Shown: piece by piece, positions 34,801 through 47,783 of the stretch
How the letters are laid out: each line of letters opens with the position of its first letter
Numbering within the stretch: position 1 is the first letter of the stretch
NCBI GenBank assembly: GCA_030141605.1
Contig: JAQGDQ010000252.1
Span: forward strand, 1 to 64,000
Source of the DNA: Tubiluchus corallicola
Lineage: Eukaryota > Priapulida > Priapulimorpha > Priapulimorphida > Tubiluchidae
Direction of reading: 5' to 3'
Length of the DNA: 64,000 nt
The notes under the pieces: model-generated
What the model was told of the DNA's origin: nothing
Database searches by the model: none
The model's input: only the letters and a program-made list of their open reading frames with translations
Made by a program: the position numbers and the translations under genes

Positions 34801-37800
34801 TTTCCAGATTTGCCAAAACTCATGATTGCACCTAATGTTTTAATGTTTGCAAGGCAGATTTTTAAACTCATCACACAGTTGGTCTGACACTCAAAAAGTA
34901 AATCACCATAATTATGTCAATTCATTAGTGTAATTTCTCAATATAATTGGAGCACCATAGTTTTGTTTTAGCAATGCTGATTGCTAAAGTACCGATGTTG
35001 CCTTCAAGTACTTACAAGCTGTTCACGTTGTAAATTCGTAATGTTGTCATCTGTGTATTGATTGTTAAAAATTTCAGCACATACGAAAAGAAAGCAAATT
35101 TGGTCGATTTTGTGACAATGTCAGATAGCAGTAATTGCAATTACATCTCATAAGTTTTACAAAAGCATTGATTCGACATAAGTATCGGAATAAAACCAAG
35201 AAGTAATTAAGACGTATTGCAATACATATCATATTGAATCAGCACAACCAATACCCATAGCCAATATAAAAAAGTGATTGCAGCCAATACGGAAAACTCA
35301 TGTATTTATAATGCATATATTACAACTTACACTATGATAATGACAGAGCAGTGAAATATGAATTTTTTTCTACCTGCAAATCTCCCAGTCCTGTACTTTC
35401 TTAGGAATGTGCAGAGCTTTTCTAACATCATGGCTGTTCAACCACGTCGTCACTGCCGAGGAATTTATACAAGGAACGTCCGATTTTAACGGTTCTCCTG
35501 GTTTCTCCCAGTTTATAGAGACCGGCTTCAAAACATTCTAGAAAATTCATAGGTGACTGAAGACCGGCAAACTGCTTTCCATCATTTATCCACAGTACAA
35601 AAATTCGGCTAAAATGATCCGAATAATTAGTGGCTTCTAATCTACTGCTGTAAATTTGCAATTATATTAATTTGTTTAATTTACTCGATATTTTCACAAT
35701 ATTTTGCAATTATCAATTTGCGTATAACGTACAGTAAAGTCTTTTTAAAGGATTCAATGCGTGGTTCCTAGGCATAATTATATACATGATGTTGTTATTT
35801 CATTAAAGTTAAGATATTTCCTCAATTCTCACGAAATTTACAAGTTAAGAAATACTGTTTTTAGGATTTAGTTTATTAGTCAAATGGTTAAAATTTAAAA
35901 GCAACAAAAGTACAATTTAAACTGATTATTGACGTCAAATCATGCTTCATGCATAAAACGTGGGCTCTTGGTCGGCTTTCTCTATTTAAAAGAAAGTGAC
36001 TTTCAGTCAGCAAACAGAAAATCTATATTGATGAGTAGTACCTCTACGAAATGTCCCTTTAAAGACAAATTCTCTCATATATCTACAAAACCTTATATAC
36101 AGGCAATTATTCTGTAGGTAGACTGTTATAAAATTATGATAATTCACTTTATAAATGTACACAATTGTTTCTAAAATGCTGTAACAGGAATACTACTATG
36201 GATAAATCTTGAACAACTAAGAGAAAAAAGTAAACATAACAAATCTTCACAAAGGAATAACAGTCTACTTAGCAGACATCACACATTGAGTGTCTAATCT
36301 CTGTCACTCCCAATGTACACAGGTGACTGAAAACACCCAACTTTGCTAAAATGACTATTCTATCACAAATACGATGTCACAATGGTACTAATTTGAATAA
36401 AAATTCTTTTGTGGAAAGTCGAGAGATCTGAAGGTGCGGTAACTGTGTCTATGCTCAAGGTAACAGTAGAAGAGAGAACATCTAATAGCAGAGTGTAACT
36501 AAAGTAACAGCCATTTTTAGAATTTCTTTTGCGGTCGTTCATCTTACAGTGAGAGAATATAGACTCATAGTTCATTAAAGTAAAAGCCAAGGCTCTTGGA
36601 AGGTTATTTTAGTATTTGGGGAAAACGTTAGAATATTTCAACAATAAAATTATGATAAGTGCCTCTTGTAGTTAGTAATTAAATATCGCAATCATTTCAC
36701 ATTTGGGTATGCTTATTTTGAACTAAAAATAAGGCCTGTGCCTACTGTCCAGTATAAACACTTATTCCGTCATGTACTTAAACAAACTTTTTTGCAGTTG
36801 CAGTTACTACTATCAATTACAAACATCCAAAAAATTAAACGAAAGATTATTAACACCATTTTTTGCTTTATAATGACTCCTATTGTCATGTGGCTACCGT
36901 GCAATAACCCATCAAGTGCATGAGCAAACTTTTTTGCAGTTGCAGTTATTACTATCAATTACAAACATCTAAAATTTTAAACGGGAGATTATTAATACCA
37001 TTTTTTTCCCTTTTGTTGAATCCTGTTGTATACCGCATAGTGAAAATCAATTACCAGCGTAATATTAATAACCTCCAGCTCAGTTAGCTAACACTGACAG
37101 TGACAATAATTATTTTAACAAGCTAAAACTGAACTCAATAACGTAAGTAACTAAACTGAATGTAAGTAAACTGCTTGGCACCTACTGCATGCTTGCAGCC
37201 TCGCAGAATCCCATCCTTATCTGTAACTAGATTTTCTAGTACTTATGCATTTTGAGGTACAACCCTGTGGATTAAAGCTATGTAAGCACTTTGTAAGTTA
37301 TTGCGAATTGATCCGACAACTAATTTTTATATTAACACAGTTAAAACACAAAGATTTAATCAACTAGCATAGCAGAACTTCTGAGTGAGCTGCAGGATGT
37401 TTATCACATGTGCCTTCGTGCTGTCTGCCAGCTTACTTCATTTTTTTCAAATATGCCTGCAGTGAGGTGCATTTGGCAGGAGAAAAAATGATTTAAATTT
37501 CTTTTGCATTTCTAGCAATGCATTTTACGAACACATATTCTGTGGTAATTTCAATAGTTTTAAATGTATAATAAAGTTATAATAATGTTGTTCGAGGTTA
37601 TGGTTTATCCTTTTTGTCCAAGTAGTCTGCAAGCTCACTACTGATAATAATCCAAAGACAGGTAGCAAAACAGTACTAAACAGAGGGATCTGTTTATCAG
37701 ATTTTCAGCACAAATGTTGAAGCTATCACATAATTTTACAAGGTTCACAATGCTAGCCTAAAAAGAATACTAATGAGGTGCTACTACCGCAAGATCGCTA

Positions 37801-40800
37801 AATTTTTAATATTCAATGACATTCATTAATACATTTACATGACCTAAGTGAAAGCTGTGCTACAGGTGAATTAAACACTTTATGGTAAATACTTTAATGA
37901 CATTAAATACTTACCTCCAACTTAGCAGTGTAATCAGGAAAGAGACTTTTCACATCACTGATAAACCGCTCATGTTGCGGTGTTATTCCGGTAATGCAAT
38001 CAGAATACAGCGAATACTCGTTTAGGCCACTATTGTAGACAATGTCTGCAACATGACTAACCTGAATTGAAAAAAGTGATCATTAGCGATATATACTAGT
38101 GACACCTAAGGATATTCTGTGAATGTCAGATTTTTTGTCAGTTTAATCTCTTTATCTGCTAACTCCAACAAGTTACAAGACAAATAGTAAGAATTTCTTG
38201 CTTTTTAGTATACCATTACCCCATTTATTTTTAATGAAATTAATTGTCTCTCATCTCTTTTTCTCACAATAGCAACATTAAATCTATCTTACTCAAACTT
38301 TATGCTTTCTATAAAATTCTAATGTTATCAGCAACAACTTTAAACACCACAAACAAGCATTTGTAATGCAATACCAAGTACACGAAAATCTTCTGTCTGA
38401 TAATTCCTAAATGGCAAACTCGTTTACTTACATCGCTTTTACATTCTGGGTTTTTGTTTGAAACAAAGTCACAGTTATAATCGCCAGGTCCTTCACAACA
38501 GTCATCTATCAGATCACCCCATAATCTGAAATTCAAATTTATGTAGTATATATACATAATATAATAAGTACAATTGGTTTAAGTAAGTAAGTTTAACAAG
38601 TCAACACCATTTAATATCTAACTAAAGTTGCATACAAAAAACCAGTCTACAAACTCACACGATTCCCTTGAAATTTGCTAATCTATTTTTCACATATAGT
38701 ATCTGTGATTTTTCTGATTCATTATTATATTCAGTGATATGTATTCAAAGGAAACTTTTAAGCTAGAATAAAATAAAAAATAGGTGTTATAAAAGTGGTA
38801 GCTTTCAACACCTTTTCATACTTTACGGTGACAAATAATAAACAGAAAGTAAGTACAATAAAAGAAAATGTTTAGTCATTGTCGTTGTGTCAGTCGCGAT
38901 CATACTTAATGAAATGATATAAAAACTTTAAGGTCACATATTCACTTATTTTCAAAATAAAAAGTGCTACAGTATGTGATTAACAGTCACTTATTTTCAA
39001 AATAAAAAGTGCTACAGTATGTGATTTAATTTCAAATAATATATAATAAGCTTCAGCATTAAGACTTAAATCTAACAGAAACAAGTTAGACTCGAACTAT
39101 TGGTCGAGGAACTCAATGACTGTACTCAAGACTGCGGATAAAAAATCTGTTTCAGTTAATAGATGTGAAATTTGTTCTAGTATATTCGTTCGCAGGTTTA
39201 GATTTAGGTTTTTAGATTCTTTAGAAAATGAGGTCAATGTATACATCTTGAAAGTCTGACTCTGCTTCGTGACAGCCCGCTGTGAATTACTGGAGTTGTA
39301 GACTTTTCGAAACTGATGTTATCGCTGCCATCTTGAACTCAAAATGGCAGATCAAGAATCTAATGCAGAATTTATTCTAGTATGTCCGCATGAAGTTTCA
39401 TGACAATCCACTGCAAATTGGTTGAGGCCTAGGGTTTTTTCAAAAGTAATCCCATGAACAGCAAGAACAACAACACGAAAATAAAAAAAAAGTAGTAATC
39501 TGGGGTTGCTCCCTTGTAGTAAAAGATCTGCTTTAAAGATCCAAACTCAGCAACTATAAACTAAAACTGTTGTCCCAAGAATGAAATTTAAAACAGAAAT
39601 AGAAACCTTATTTACTAATGCATAGCTTCTAAGAGATAATACATCAAACTTACTTGTCTCCAAACAGACCATGGTAATAAGCAAAATAGACAATGCTTTG
39701 TCGAAGATACTGGAAACTGGTGACACCATTCCCAACAGCAAAGCCCTAAAAAGTATAAGCAAATAAAGTCTTGAATAATAAACTATAAAAGGGTTTTAAC
39801 TAAGCTAACTTACATGCTTGTTATCTCTAAGGCTGAATCCTGAGAATGCCCATGAGAACGAGTACAATTGCATAAGTCAAACCACATTATTCAATATTGT
39901 AGATGTCAACTTATGAAGGCACAAATAATTTTTTTATAAATACAATTCTTTATTGTTCACCAATTTACAAAGGATCTTCATGAAATTTCACACGGACATA
40001 GTAGAACGAACTGTGCATTGATTGAGGTTTGAATGATTTCTGATCTTCCGTTTTGAGATCAAGAAGGCAGCGATAATGTCATTTTTGAAAAAAGCCTAAA
40101 GCTCTGTGAATTTGCAACGGATCATTACAAAACTTTTTAGGAATATACTAGAATGAATTCCTCATTGACTGACGGAGTCAGACTTTCGATCTATCTATTT
40201 TATTTCGAGATAGAAGCAACGACATTGTTGTCGAAAAAACCTAAGGTTCTGTCAATTTGCAATGTATCATCACAAAACTTTACAGGATTACACTTCAAAT
40301 TAGTTTCTTATTTAAAGATAAAAACAAATAACTGTGATGCTAAGTACTTTTTTTTTAGATATCTTACCTTCAAGTTCATAGAAACGTTACCATTGGCTAC
40401 TCTAACTGCAAGTGTAGGTACGTAAATACCACCATAACTTTCACCCGTGATATAAAAATCATTCTTTACAAATTGGGGATATTTCTTGAAGAAATCCTGT
40501 AATGCCAGGTAATTGTCCAGAGAAACCTGTTAAAGAGAAATCAAATTCTTGACACACAAAACAAAGTTTTAAAGATGATTGTCCAAAAGCATGGCATTAA
40601 ATTGTTTTCAGGACTTTAACTATGGTACATTCATATAGTGAAAATAGAAACCTCTTAGCTAAACTGTAACTACCTTGCTGTTTTCAGATGCAATAAAATG
40701 ACTAGTAAAAGATGCAGTTTTTGAAACATATAAATATCAGCAAGTCTTAAAGGTGTTTCATCTTTCTGTATTTAGTACCATAATAGGTGCTGTTTACAGG

Positions 40801-43217
40801 CTAAGGAAGGAAAGTGGTTAATTTCCATTGCTGTTGAGGAAAAAGTAATGCCTTTAAGTGGTACCTTTCTGCTAATTTTTACATTCTTTATGTTCACCTA
40901 TTTCCCTCTTTGGGGAGAATGTATACACAAGTTAGCAAGCATAAAACAACTCTACCAATTCAGTGTTTTGTCTAGAAAGGATTATTCTTGATAACAGGCT
41001 AGTCTTAAGTCCTAACATAACTTGACAACATTAGTAGTAGGTCCTGTCACTGAGTGCCGATTTCTGGCATGCAGTGTGCTGCTAACCTGTAAAAATGAGT
41101 GGCAATTTTTAAAAATGATCTTAGATTCTCAAATTTCAATTAAGCACCTTTTTTGATTCCAAAGGTTCTTACTAGTCGCATTACTGTCTTTATAGGCAGC
41201 AATAGTAAGTAGTAAGTACATTTAGACAAACAAGTAAACTAGTACAGAGCCAACATCAAAAAGAATAATAGCTACAATAAACTAACTCAGGACATGGATT
41301 AATTGTGAGATTGCATTATTAACAAAATACATTGCAGATATTTTAATTCAGTCAGAGAGATATATTCTGTGGTGAATCAGCTTGTAACCTAGCTCGAAAC
41401 TAAAACATTGCAATTAATGTTTATGATGAAATAAACAAAAAATCCAAGTTATTAATTATTTATAATCAGAAAATAATAATCACATTTGTAAAAATCAGTG
41501 TTCAGTCACATATAAGAACTATAATTATTATCTCGAGATAAACAATCAAGTGCACGAAGTTGTTTTTTGAAGTAATAAATCATCTAAATAAAATACTTTA
41601 TCGTCATCTGTGGCATATTTTTTATCATCAGAATAGGAAAATCCAACGCCAGCTGGAGACTCCAAAAATATGACATTGGCTATCTAAACAGACACAAAAT
41701 ATTAATGTTAGCATTTATATATGCCTTGATTTATACGTAATCACGTACAGTACATGTATAAACACTCATTTGCAAAAGTAAACAAAGTGACAAAAATAAA
41801 AACAATGGGCAACTAAGTAATGGCGCACATATTCATAATGCTATAAGCTGTTTACAGGGGCGCAACAAGACTTTACGACACCCTAGGCTGATGGTGCTGC
41901 CCACCCATCTCTATTGTGAATTTATGGTAGTTTATGTAATCAGTTTAAACATTTAGTTGTGGTGTATTAGAAACACTATTAACCTAGTTTCTATGTAGTC
42001 ATTATTAATCACATATATTTGCATAACACCCATGTTCAAGCAGGCGGTGTAACTGCTTGTTGTGAAATACCTTGCTCCTGTTCTTTATGTGGCGCTTATA
42101 TAAAACCAGAGCTTAGTAACTGCCTGTGGTTTGTTATAAAATGCACCCTTTACATGAATGTGAAAGTGTACACATTTTCCGAGAAGAATAAGAATTTTTT
42201 CTAAAATGCCCTCAAACTTTGGTGCTCTAGGTAGGCTATAGCCTAGTTAGCCTATTGGTTAGTACATCCCTGGCTGTTTAAGATATAAATGGTCAAAATC
42301 AAAGTTCAGCAGAAGGCAAGCAACAGACAGTAACAATAAATAACACAGATGTTACTTTTGACTTGCAATAGCTTATAGTGTTATCCATTTCCCCTTTAAA
42401 ACAGCTGAATTCAATGAAAACCATCATTTGAAGTGATTTTAAACATTAATATACCGTGTTCCAGCTATAAGGATTTACAGTGAGTGTTGCTCCATCAGAT
42501 TTGACCCAGAACGGACCGAGTTCAGATAAAAAACCATCCAGAGAGCTACAGCCTGGTCCACCATTGAGCCATAACAGTAACGGGTCCTTGGCAGGATTAT
42601 TTTGTGATTCGACAAACCTAAGTTAGCAGTACAAAGAAAATTTGTGAAAGCTTATTGCATCAAAATAGTGTTATGATGTTTGTGACATTTTAGAAAGTTG
42701 GTGCACATTAACCAGAGTTCCTGAATGCAGTTCTGTCCTTTGTTTGTGGCATTGTCTACGTAGCAAAAACAAAAGTTTTTTGCAAACAAAAAGTATTGTA
42801 TATCAATATCCAATAAAAGAAACATTTCATCTCATTATTCTTAAGGTGGGAGACTCAATATAGTATGCTTTAATACAGGCAAACTTAAATCCAGGTGGCA
42901 CCTATTTTACCTATTCTTTTCAACACAGGTTGTCATTGTTACATTTTTACGTAGCAAAGGCAAAACTTAAGCAAGACTTGTTGTCGTACGCATAGAGCAT
43001 ATGAGCATAACAAAATGTTATTTGCATTATTAGTTTCTTACCAATAGTGAAGCTTCTTGCTCCCTGATGCAGACAGGTAACCAGAATAATGTTTGAAGTT
43101 TGGCTTAAAATGCAGTCCAGGAAGATTAGTCACTTCATCAGGATTGTGGGATGATGGACTCCATCCTTGTACCAAACATAAGATCAGAACAATCCAAAAC
43201 GCTGGCTCTTTTATCAT
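31871..43217 (-). CDS. CTSA: Lysosomal serine carboxypeptidase, cathepsin A-like (11 coding exons)
   Basis: A secreted/lysosomal peptidase family S10 enzyme. Vertebrate cathepsin A removes C-terminal residues and stabilises beta-galactosidase and neuraminidase 1. Exons in transcript order: 43217-43042, 42617-42455, 41683-41597, 40526-40368, 39745-39654, 38525-38432, 38061-37915, 35537-35374, 33242-33083, 32854-32765, 31954-31871. The frame joins to 471 aa (human precursor about 480). A hydrophobic signal peptide ([12 protein letters not shown]) follows the start. Catalytic signatures are GESYGG with nucleophile Ser172, the [10 protein letters not shown] block (Asp, residues 392-401) and GAGHMVP with His448. 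NGGPGCSS and [11 protein letters not shown] are also present. The ATG at 43,217 is preceded by in-frame TTG GGC ACG, so ATG is the natural start. Whether the vertebrate-type complex function is conserved is not shown. Confidence 0.95.
34077..34606. mobile_element. hAT-type MITE in CTSA intron 8
   Basis: It begins CAGGGGCATATCAAGAC and ends GCTCCTG, and is clearly related to the copy at 41,855-42,272. Shared blocks are the GACACCCTA.GCTGAT segment near the start and CTA.AGCCTAGTTA.CCTATTGG near the end. It contains internal reiterations of a TGTG.TGTTAGT...TATATTTGCATA unit. No clear target duplication was found, so one end may be eroded. A (GT)n-rich run at 34,639-34,667 follows it. Confidence 0.6.
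36783..37013. repeat. Tandem duplication, period ~142 bp
   Basis: The block AACTTTTTTGCAGTTGCAGTT...ACTATCAATTACAAACATC...GATTATTAA.ACCATTTTTT occurs twice, starting at 36,783 and 36,925, within CTSA intron 7. The copies differ at several positions. Confidence 0.8.
38942..39026. repeat. Tandem duplication, period 45 bp
   Basis: Two essentially identical copies of a TCACTTATTTTCAAAATAAA...GTATGTGATT unit lie in CTSA intron 5. The near-identity suggests a recent event. Confidence 0.85.
39088..39530 (+). mobile_element. Element with internal tandem repeats, copy 2
   Basis: The left border TTGGTCGAGGAACTC is answered on the right by GGGGTTGCTCCCTTG, a weak inverted repeat. Inside are diverged ~140-bp units with AAGATGGC-like, GAATTTATTCTAGTAT and TTTCATGACAATCCA segments. 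They are followed by a GAACAGCAAGAACAACAACA tract that is also found at the right end of the copy at 58.66-59.34 kb. Confidence 0.6.
39940..40310 (-). mobile_element. Element with internal tandem repeats, copy 3 (fragment)
   Basis: At least two and a half of the same ~140-bp units occur here in the orientation of copy 1. The GTTTTGAGATCAAGAAGGC and ATACTAGAATGAATTCC segments mark the repeats. Borders were not recognised. It lies in CTSA intron 4, adjacent to exon 4. Confidence 0.5.
41855..42272. mobile_element. hAT-type MITE, 418 bp, exact 8-bp target duplication
   Basis: It begins CAGGGGCGCAAC and ends GTACATCCCTG, and is flanked by perfect GCTGTTTA repeats (41,847-41,854 and 42,273-42,280). 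It lies in CTSA intron 2 and has no coding capacity. It is related to the copy at 34,077-34,606. Confidence 0.85.
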
Positions 43218-44099
43218 CGTGCCCAAATCTATTTGGATTACATCAGAACTAAATCTTTTGAAAAATAAAACTCACTTTCATTCTAAAAACTACCAATTTG
43301 CTATAAATATTAATTAGAGCTGTTACTAAAACCAAATTATCATTTTCGTTCAACATGAATAGCTATCAAATTGTAAAAATGCTAGAGAATTGGGAATGGC
43401 ATAAGGAATTGCTGTTAAGCTTTCTCTGGTAGATTTTTAAGACGATCTTTTAGCAATTGAAAATCGAGAAATTTTTATTCGACTAGGTAACTCCAAGTTT
43501 TTTAATAAAATTTTGGGAGGTCTTATAATTGTGGTTGAAATAATGTTACTTATAACAACATGTGCATAACAAGTGTTATGTGCAGCATCATTATCACTGC
43601 AACCACATTTTTAATATTTAAAGTTTTAGAAACTCTGTTCAGTTTTTATTTAAAAACCTATCTTAAGTTTGCAAATCTATTAAAATATGACTATCGTACT
43701 GTTTTACAAGTTATGTCTTGCATTAAAATTGTTTTTTTCAATTAAAACACAGCAGCTGCTAACTGCATCATGGCAAAAGTGCTTTGAAATCATTAAACAA
43801 AAACTTCAGATAGGCCACAGGATATCATAGGTAAATGACTGTCTTATAGTGAAATCACACTAATTACTATAATTTTACATGTATCATAAGCTGACATTAG
43901 AGCTGGCAGTTAAGCCATGGACCATAATGTCTACGGTTAGGCACTATAATGTACTTTATTACGTTCGGCTAAATTTCGTTTTGTCAAAATTAAAGCACCT
44001 ACTCTGGTTAACCAAGTGGACTTGGTAATTAAGAATAGAAAAGAATATAATTTATATGCCTTCCAGATAATGACAGAATAGTACATAACAATAAACTGC

Positions 44100-44310
44100 A
44101 CACTTTAACGAAGGGAGGGATGGCGAAAGACCAAATGGTCATCTAGTCTGCCATTCCTAGTAAACAGTGACTATTAACTATGAATTTATTTTCACACATC
44201 AAAAAATACAATATCAAACACATCAATAAATTTAAAATAAAATTATTTGAGTAGTGCAAGGTGAGTGTACGACCATACGGTCATTAACACACTCACCTTA
44301 CTTAAATGAA
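44100..44310. repeat. Compound hairpin, possible SINE fragment
   Basis: An 11-bp perfect stem AAGGTGAGTGT (44,258-44,268) pairs with ACACTCACCTT (44,289-44,299), with an inner GACC/GGTC stem. Just upstream (44,110-44,160) a GGCGAAAGACCAAATGGTCAT segment forms its own small dyad. The two could be parts of a short interspersed element in the presumed first intron of CTSA. Confidence 0.45.
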
Positions 44311-44660
44311 AAAATGATTATAATTATGCATGCACCTGTAGATAACTTCAAAATGTAAAAAAGGATGAAGTAAATAATGTAAGAATAGCAGTGGTATAAG
44401 AGCAATATACAGAAAATTGAGTAAGGAAAACATAATATGTAATTACGACTTTGAGTGAGCCTTAAAGAGTGAAAAATTTTAAATAGTTACGAATTTGAAT
44501 TATCTGATTATCTGTCAATGCACTAACAAGCAGTAATAACTACATATTTATATGGTAATGTATATTGTTAATTCCACAGAAGAGAACCATAATGATCATT
44601 TAAAGCTGTCAGTTAGTATGGGGAACTCTTTATAATATTCTAAATCGATATACAGAGTAG

Positions 44661-44719
44661 ATATATATATATACACACACACCCACACGCACGCATGCAC
44701 ACACACACACACACACACA
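44661..44719. repeat. (AT)n(AC)n microsatellite
   Basis: An AT run passes into AC/GC alternation and a pure AC run. Further low-complexity tracts nearby are a poly-G run near 44,827 and a perfect 10-bp dyad AGTATTAGTA/TACTAATACT near 46,076-46,097. Confidence 0.85.
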
Positions 44720-45339
44720 ACTCCAGCCCCATATTTTACTTGTAGCAATAACTATAATTGCACATAACATTTAAATGTAACTGATGGTAGTAACGTAGCC
44801 ACCATAACCATTAAAGATAGGCTATGGGGGGGGGGCAAATTATAAGAATAAAAGTGATTTGTTAGCAAAATGAATGCTACAATAATACATTCAAAATTTT
44901 TTGTTTCATGAGGAAAATAATGTTGATTATATGTGGGCGAAGAGAGGTTATATTATAAGTCGTTATAACCAAATTATTTTAACAAATATGGCTATTAGGA
45001 ACAATCGCAATACCATAATATGCATATAATATTATGAGTAATGAAGAGAGAGGGGCATTCATTGGCAAAGTATGATTCTTAATCGAAATTAGAACTAAAA
45101 TAATATATTCGATTGTACTATGTGAAAGATAATGATACTTTTCTCACATAAATTAATTAGTCAAACTAATCAAGCAAATACTCTGCTGGTTATAAGCAAA
45201 GAGCATTCAAGGGCTATTTTCCAAGTGGAAACAGATACAGATACAGGCTGCGATGAATGAATAATTTCATTTTAATTGGTTTATAGTATACCTTTTATTA
45301 ATAAAAGTAACAAAAGTCGTTATTGTAAAGATACCTATT

Positions 45340-46010
45340 AGTAAAAGAAAAACACTAGTACAAAAAGATACGTGGACAAAAAAAGAAAAAACTCTGGTCT
45401 TCTACGCCAATGAATATTTACTAATTAAAAACATCTTATATTGCTTGGTAGCTATTTTTAAAGAAGGAGAGGAAATGATTGTGTTGGGCACACTATTCCA
45501 CAAAATAACTCCATTGTGCTGTAGGTATTTAAGCCATACACTCAGTTAAATTGCATTTTAAAATAGTGTCCCATACTGGAAGACCTAGTATAGTGAGAGT
45601 GAACGTCTTCGATTAAGGTAAAGTAGTTAGCATATAGTTCAGGCAACTGTCGGCTATTAAACTTATACATGAATTTAAATAATTTAAGATTAGAAATATT
45701 TTCAATAAACTAAGGTGTATGTACGATGGTGTCGCATGGTCTCTGTAAATGGCGAGAGTCATGTCTTTAACTATTTTATTCTGCACTGTTAATAGTGGTT
45801 GTGATAAATATTTTTTGTTTGCCACCAAGACAACACGCAATATTGCAGATACAGATAGACTAATGCATGGCAGATCATTTTCAAAATAGGCAAATTAATA
45901 AAATGTCTTAACTTTGCAAAAATACCAGCTGTTTTGTTTAATTTTGTTGCTGTAGAGGAAATGTAGGTAGAGCACTTTATATTGTTATCAATATGCAACA
46001 CAAGTTAAAT
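45340..46010 (-). pseudogene. Decayed LINE reverse transcriptase C-terminal part
   Basis: Minus-strand translation reads TKLNKTAGIFAKLRHFINL, then HALVYLYLQYCVLSWWQT and LLTVQNKIVKDMTLAIYRDH. A His-Ser-His-Tyr-Thr-Arg segment and FCGIVCPT, an analogue of the usual WN.(V/L)P block, follow. This order matches the thumb/C-terminal region of CR1/L2/RTE-like non-LTR elements. Stops and frameshifts interrupt it. It lies upstream of the CTSA start codon, in its presumed first intron and in the sense orientation. Confidence 0.75.
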
Positions 46011-46269
46011 CTACGAATTTCTGTACGGCGAATAAACATTATTAATATTATAACGAAAATAATGGCTATTACAAGTATTAGTATTACTAATACTATTACT
46101 AGGAGTAAATACAAATCAAAATTAAATTGATGGGAAGCAATTGTATAAAAAATATGTCAATTTACGCAAAACGAAAAAGCTGTATTCAATATGAAAAATA
46201 AGATTTTAATTTCTCTCAGAATAACTTGAAACTTACTCAAACCACAGATCTTGAGAAACACTCATGCAC

Positions 46270-46345
46270 TACAATCGTCACGTGCGATTCACCTGACTGA
46301 TTTTTGAAGTGGCAGCTAATGACTTGTCTTTACCGCCATCTATTA
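46270..46345 (-). promoter_or_regulatory. Presumed CTSA promoter/first non-coding exon with CLEAR-like E-box
   Basis: CGTCACGTGCGA at 46,276-46,287 contains the palindromic CACGTG core (46,279-46,284) in a GTCACGTG context, close to the GTCACGTGAC CLEAR site bound by TFEB. On the minus strand an AGATGGCGG block (RC of 46,333-46,341), a YY1-like motif common near housekeeping starts, is followed 40 bases later by CAG/GTGAAT (donor GT at 46,291-46,292). A short 5' untranslated exon there could splice to an acceptor near 43,252. The promoter assignment is inference. Confidence 0.4.
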
Positions 46346-47783
46346 ACAACATTAAAACTTGTGAAAAAGTTACTGTTGCGGTTTATGCAGAAAACATCGC
46401 CCGCGCCTATCTTAAAAGCCAAAGTTAAGCAAATTAGTTATTTAAAAATTAATAAAACGTTGCTATGTTGGTGTGATGGCTATGGTAAACAATTATATTC
46501 TCATGCAAAATGAACCAGGTCATGTTATTTGATATTGATCATACTTTGAATAAATGAAGAGCATTAATTGAGCAAGTCTTGTTTTACCATAGCCAGTTTT
46601 TACAGTTGAAATTACAGCTGATATCAAAAGGCATATACAAACACATATATTAAGTAAATACTTCTATTATATTAATACCGATTACAACTACATACAAGCT
46701 TACATGAATGATCAGGAAAAAAACAGATTGTCCAATCTGATGAAAAAAATAATTACAATAACACACAACTCGTGTTCAGTTAAACAAAATATTGCTGCAG
46801 CCCTGCTCAATTTAACAAACTAACATTCTTGGTACAGTAGCAAATTATATTCTAACTTAAGCAGTTTTATTATTAAAGCCCATCTTGTCAATGTTAAAAA
46901 CAATAGTACTGTACATCTGTATTATCATATTATAGCTTACAGTATTTTACTTTACAGGATGTACATTATCTCAGCGGCATGCTAACAAACAGTATGTGTA
47001 TTGTTAATTACACTGATCCTTAAGCAATCACTTGTGCATAACAAATGCATGTTATAAACTATGACAAAGTTCTATTTCAATTCTTTAGCAACTGATAGAT
47101 GGGAAGACAAAAACATGTTTAATTAACTGCAATATTTCAACTAAACAACAGACAAAAATGACATCAACCTACAGCGATACAAAAGATTCTGCTAGCATAA
47201 GATTTTGATGGCATGTAAATTGAGTTTTATTTGCAAATAAACACAGTAAACAGTCTTTTTCAAAGACAAGAATGTAGTGATGTATAAACCACTTATATTA
47301 GGGTGTGTGTCGCACAAATTGACAAGCGAAAAAAAACATTTAAAGTAAAATAAAATCATAGATGCACAACTGCAAGTACAGTCTTATATAAGTAATGTCG
47401 TCTCAGAACATTAAAAGTCAGGTATTCAAAACTTGATGAAGAAGCAGGGCTCATATATAAGTGAAATATACATCAAAAATTCACACACATAATCTAATTT
47501 TCAACAATGAAAATATACTTCTAATTGCATGTTAGAAATGAACATTTCTGATTATTTAAAAATACAAAATGGATGACAAAAAAAGAAGCAATCAATTTGA
47601 AGGTATCATCACATACACGATGGCATGAAAATTTGAACAATTTCTTTGATATCTAAACTTGCACAGAACACGACTACATTAAGGGAACCCATCATGCACA
47701 CTGTCCTCTGTTTCCGTTGATTAGCATGAATTGTATAATTTACTTGATTATTTTGTTAATCAATGACCAAACTGGTAGAGTAA
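46346..47783. other. Intergenic between CTSA and CNOT1, with CNOT1 3' UTR
   Basis: No independent gene was seen. The two minus-strand genes are arranged head to tail. A minus-strand AATAAA (TTTATT at 47,226-47,231), about 555 bases after the CNOT1 stop, is the best polyadenylation candidate. Confidence 0.5.

Noticed and set aside
43218-43226. Upstream TTG start for the carboxypeptidase
   Set aside because: Eukaryotic initiation at TTG is very unlikely, and the ATG three codons later directly precedes the signal peptide.
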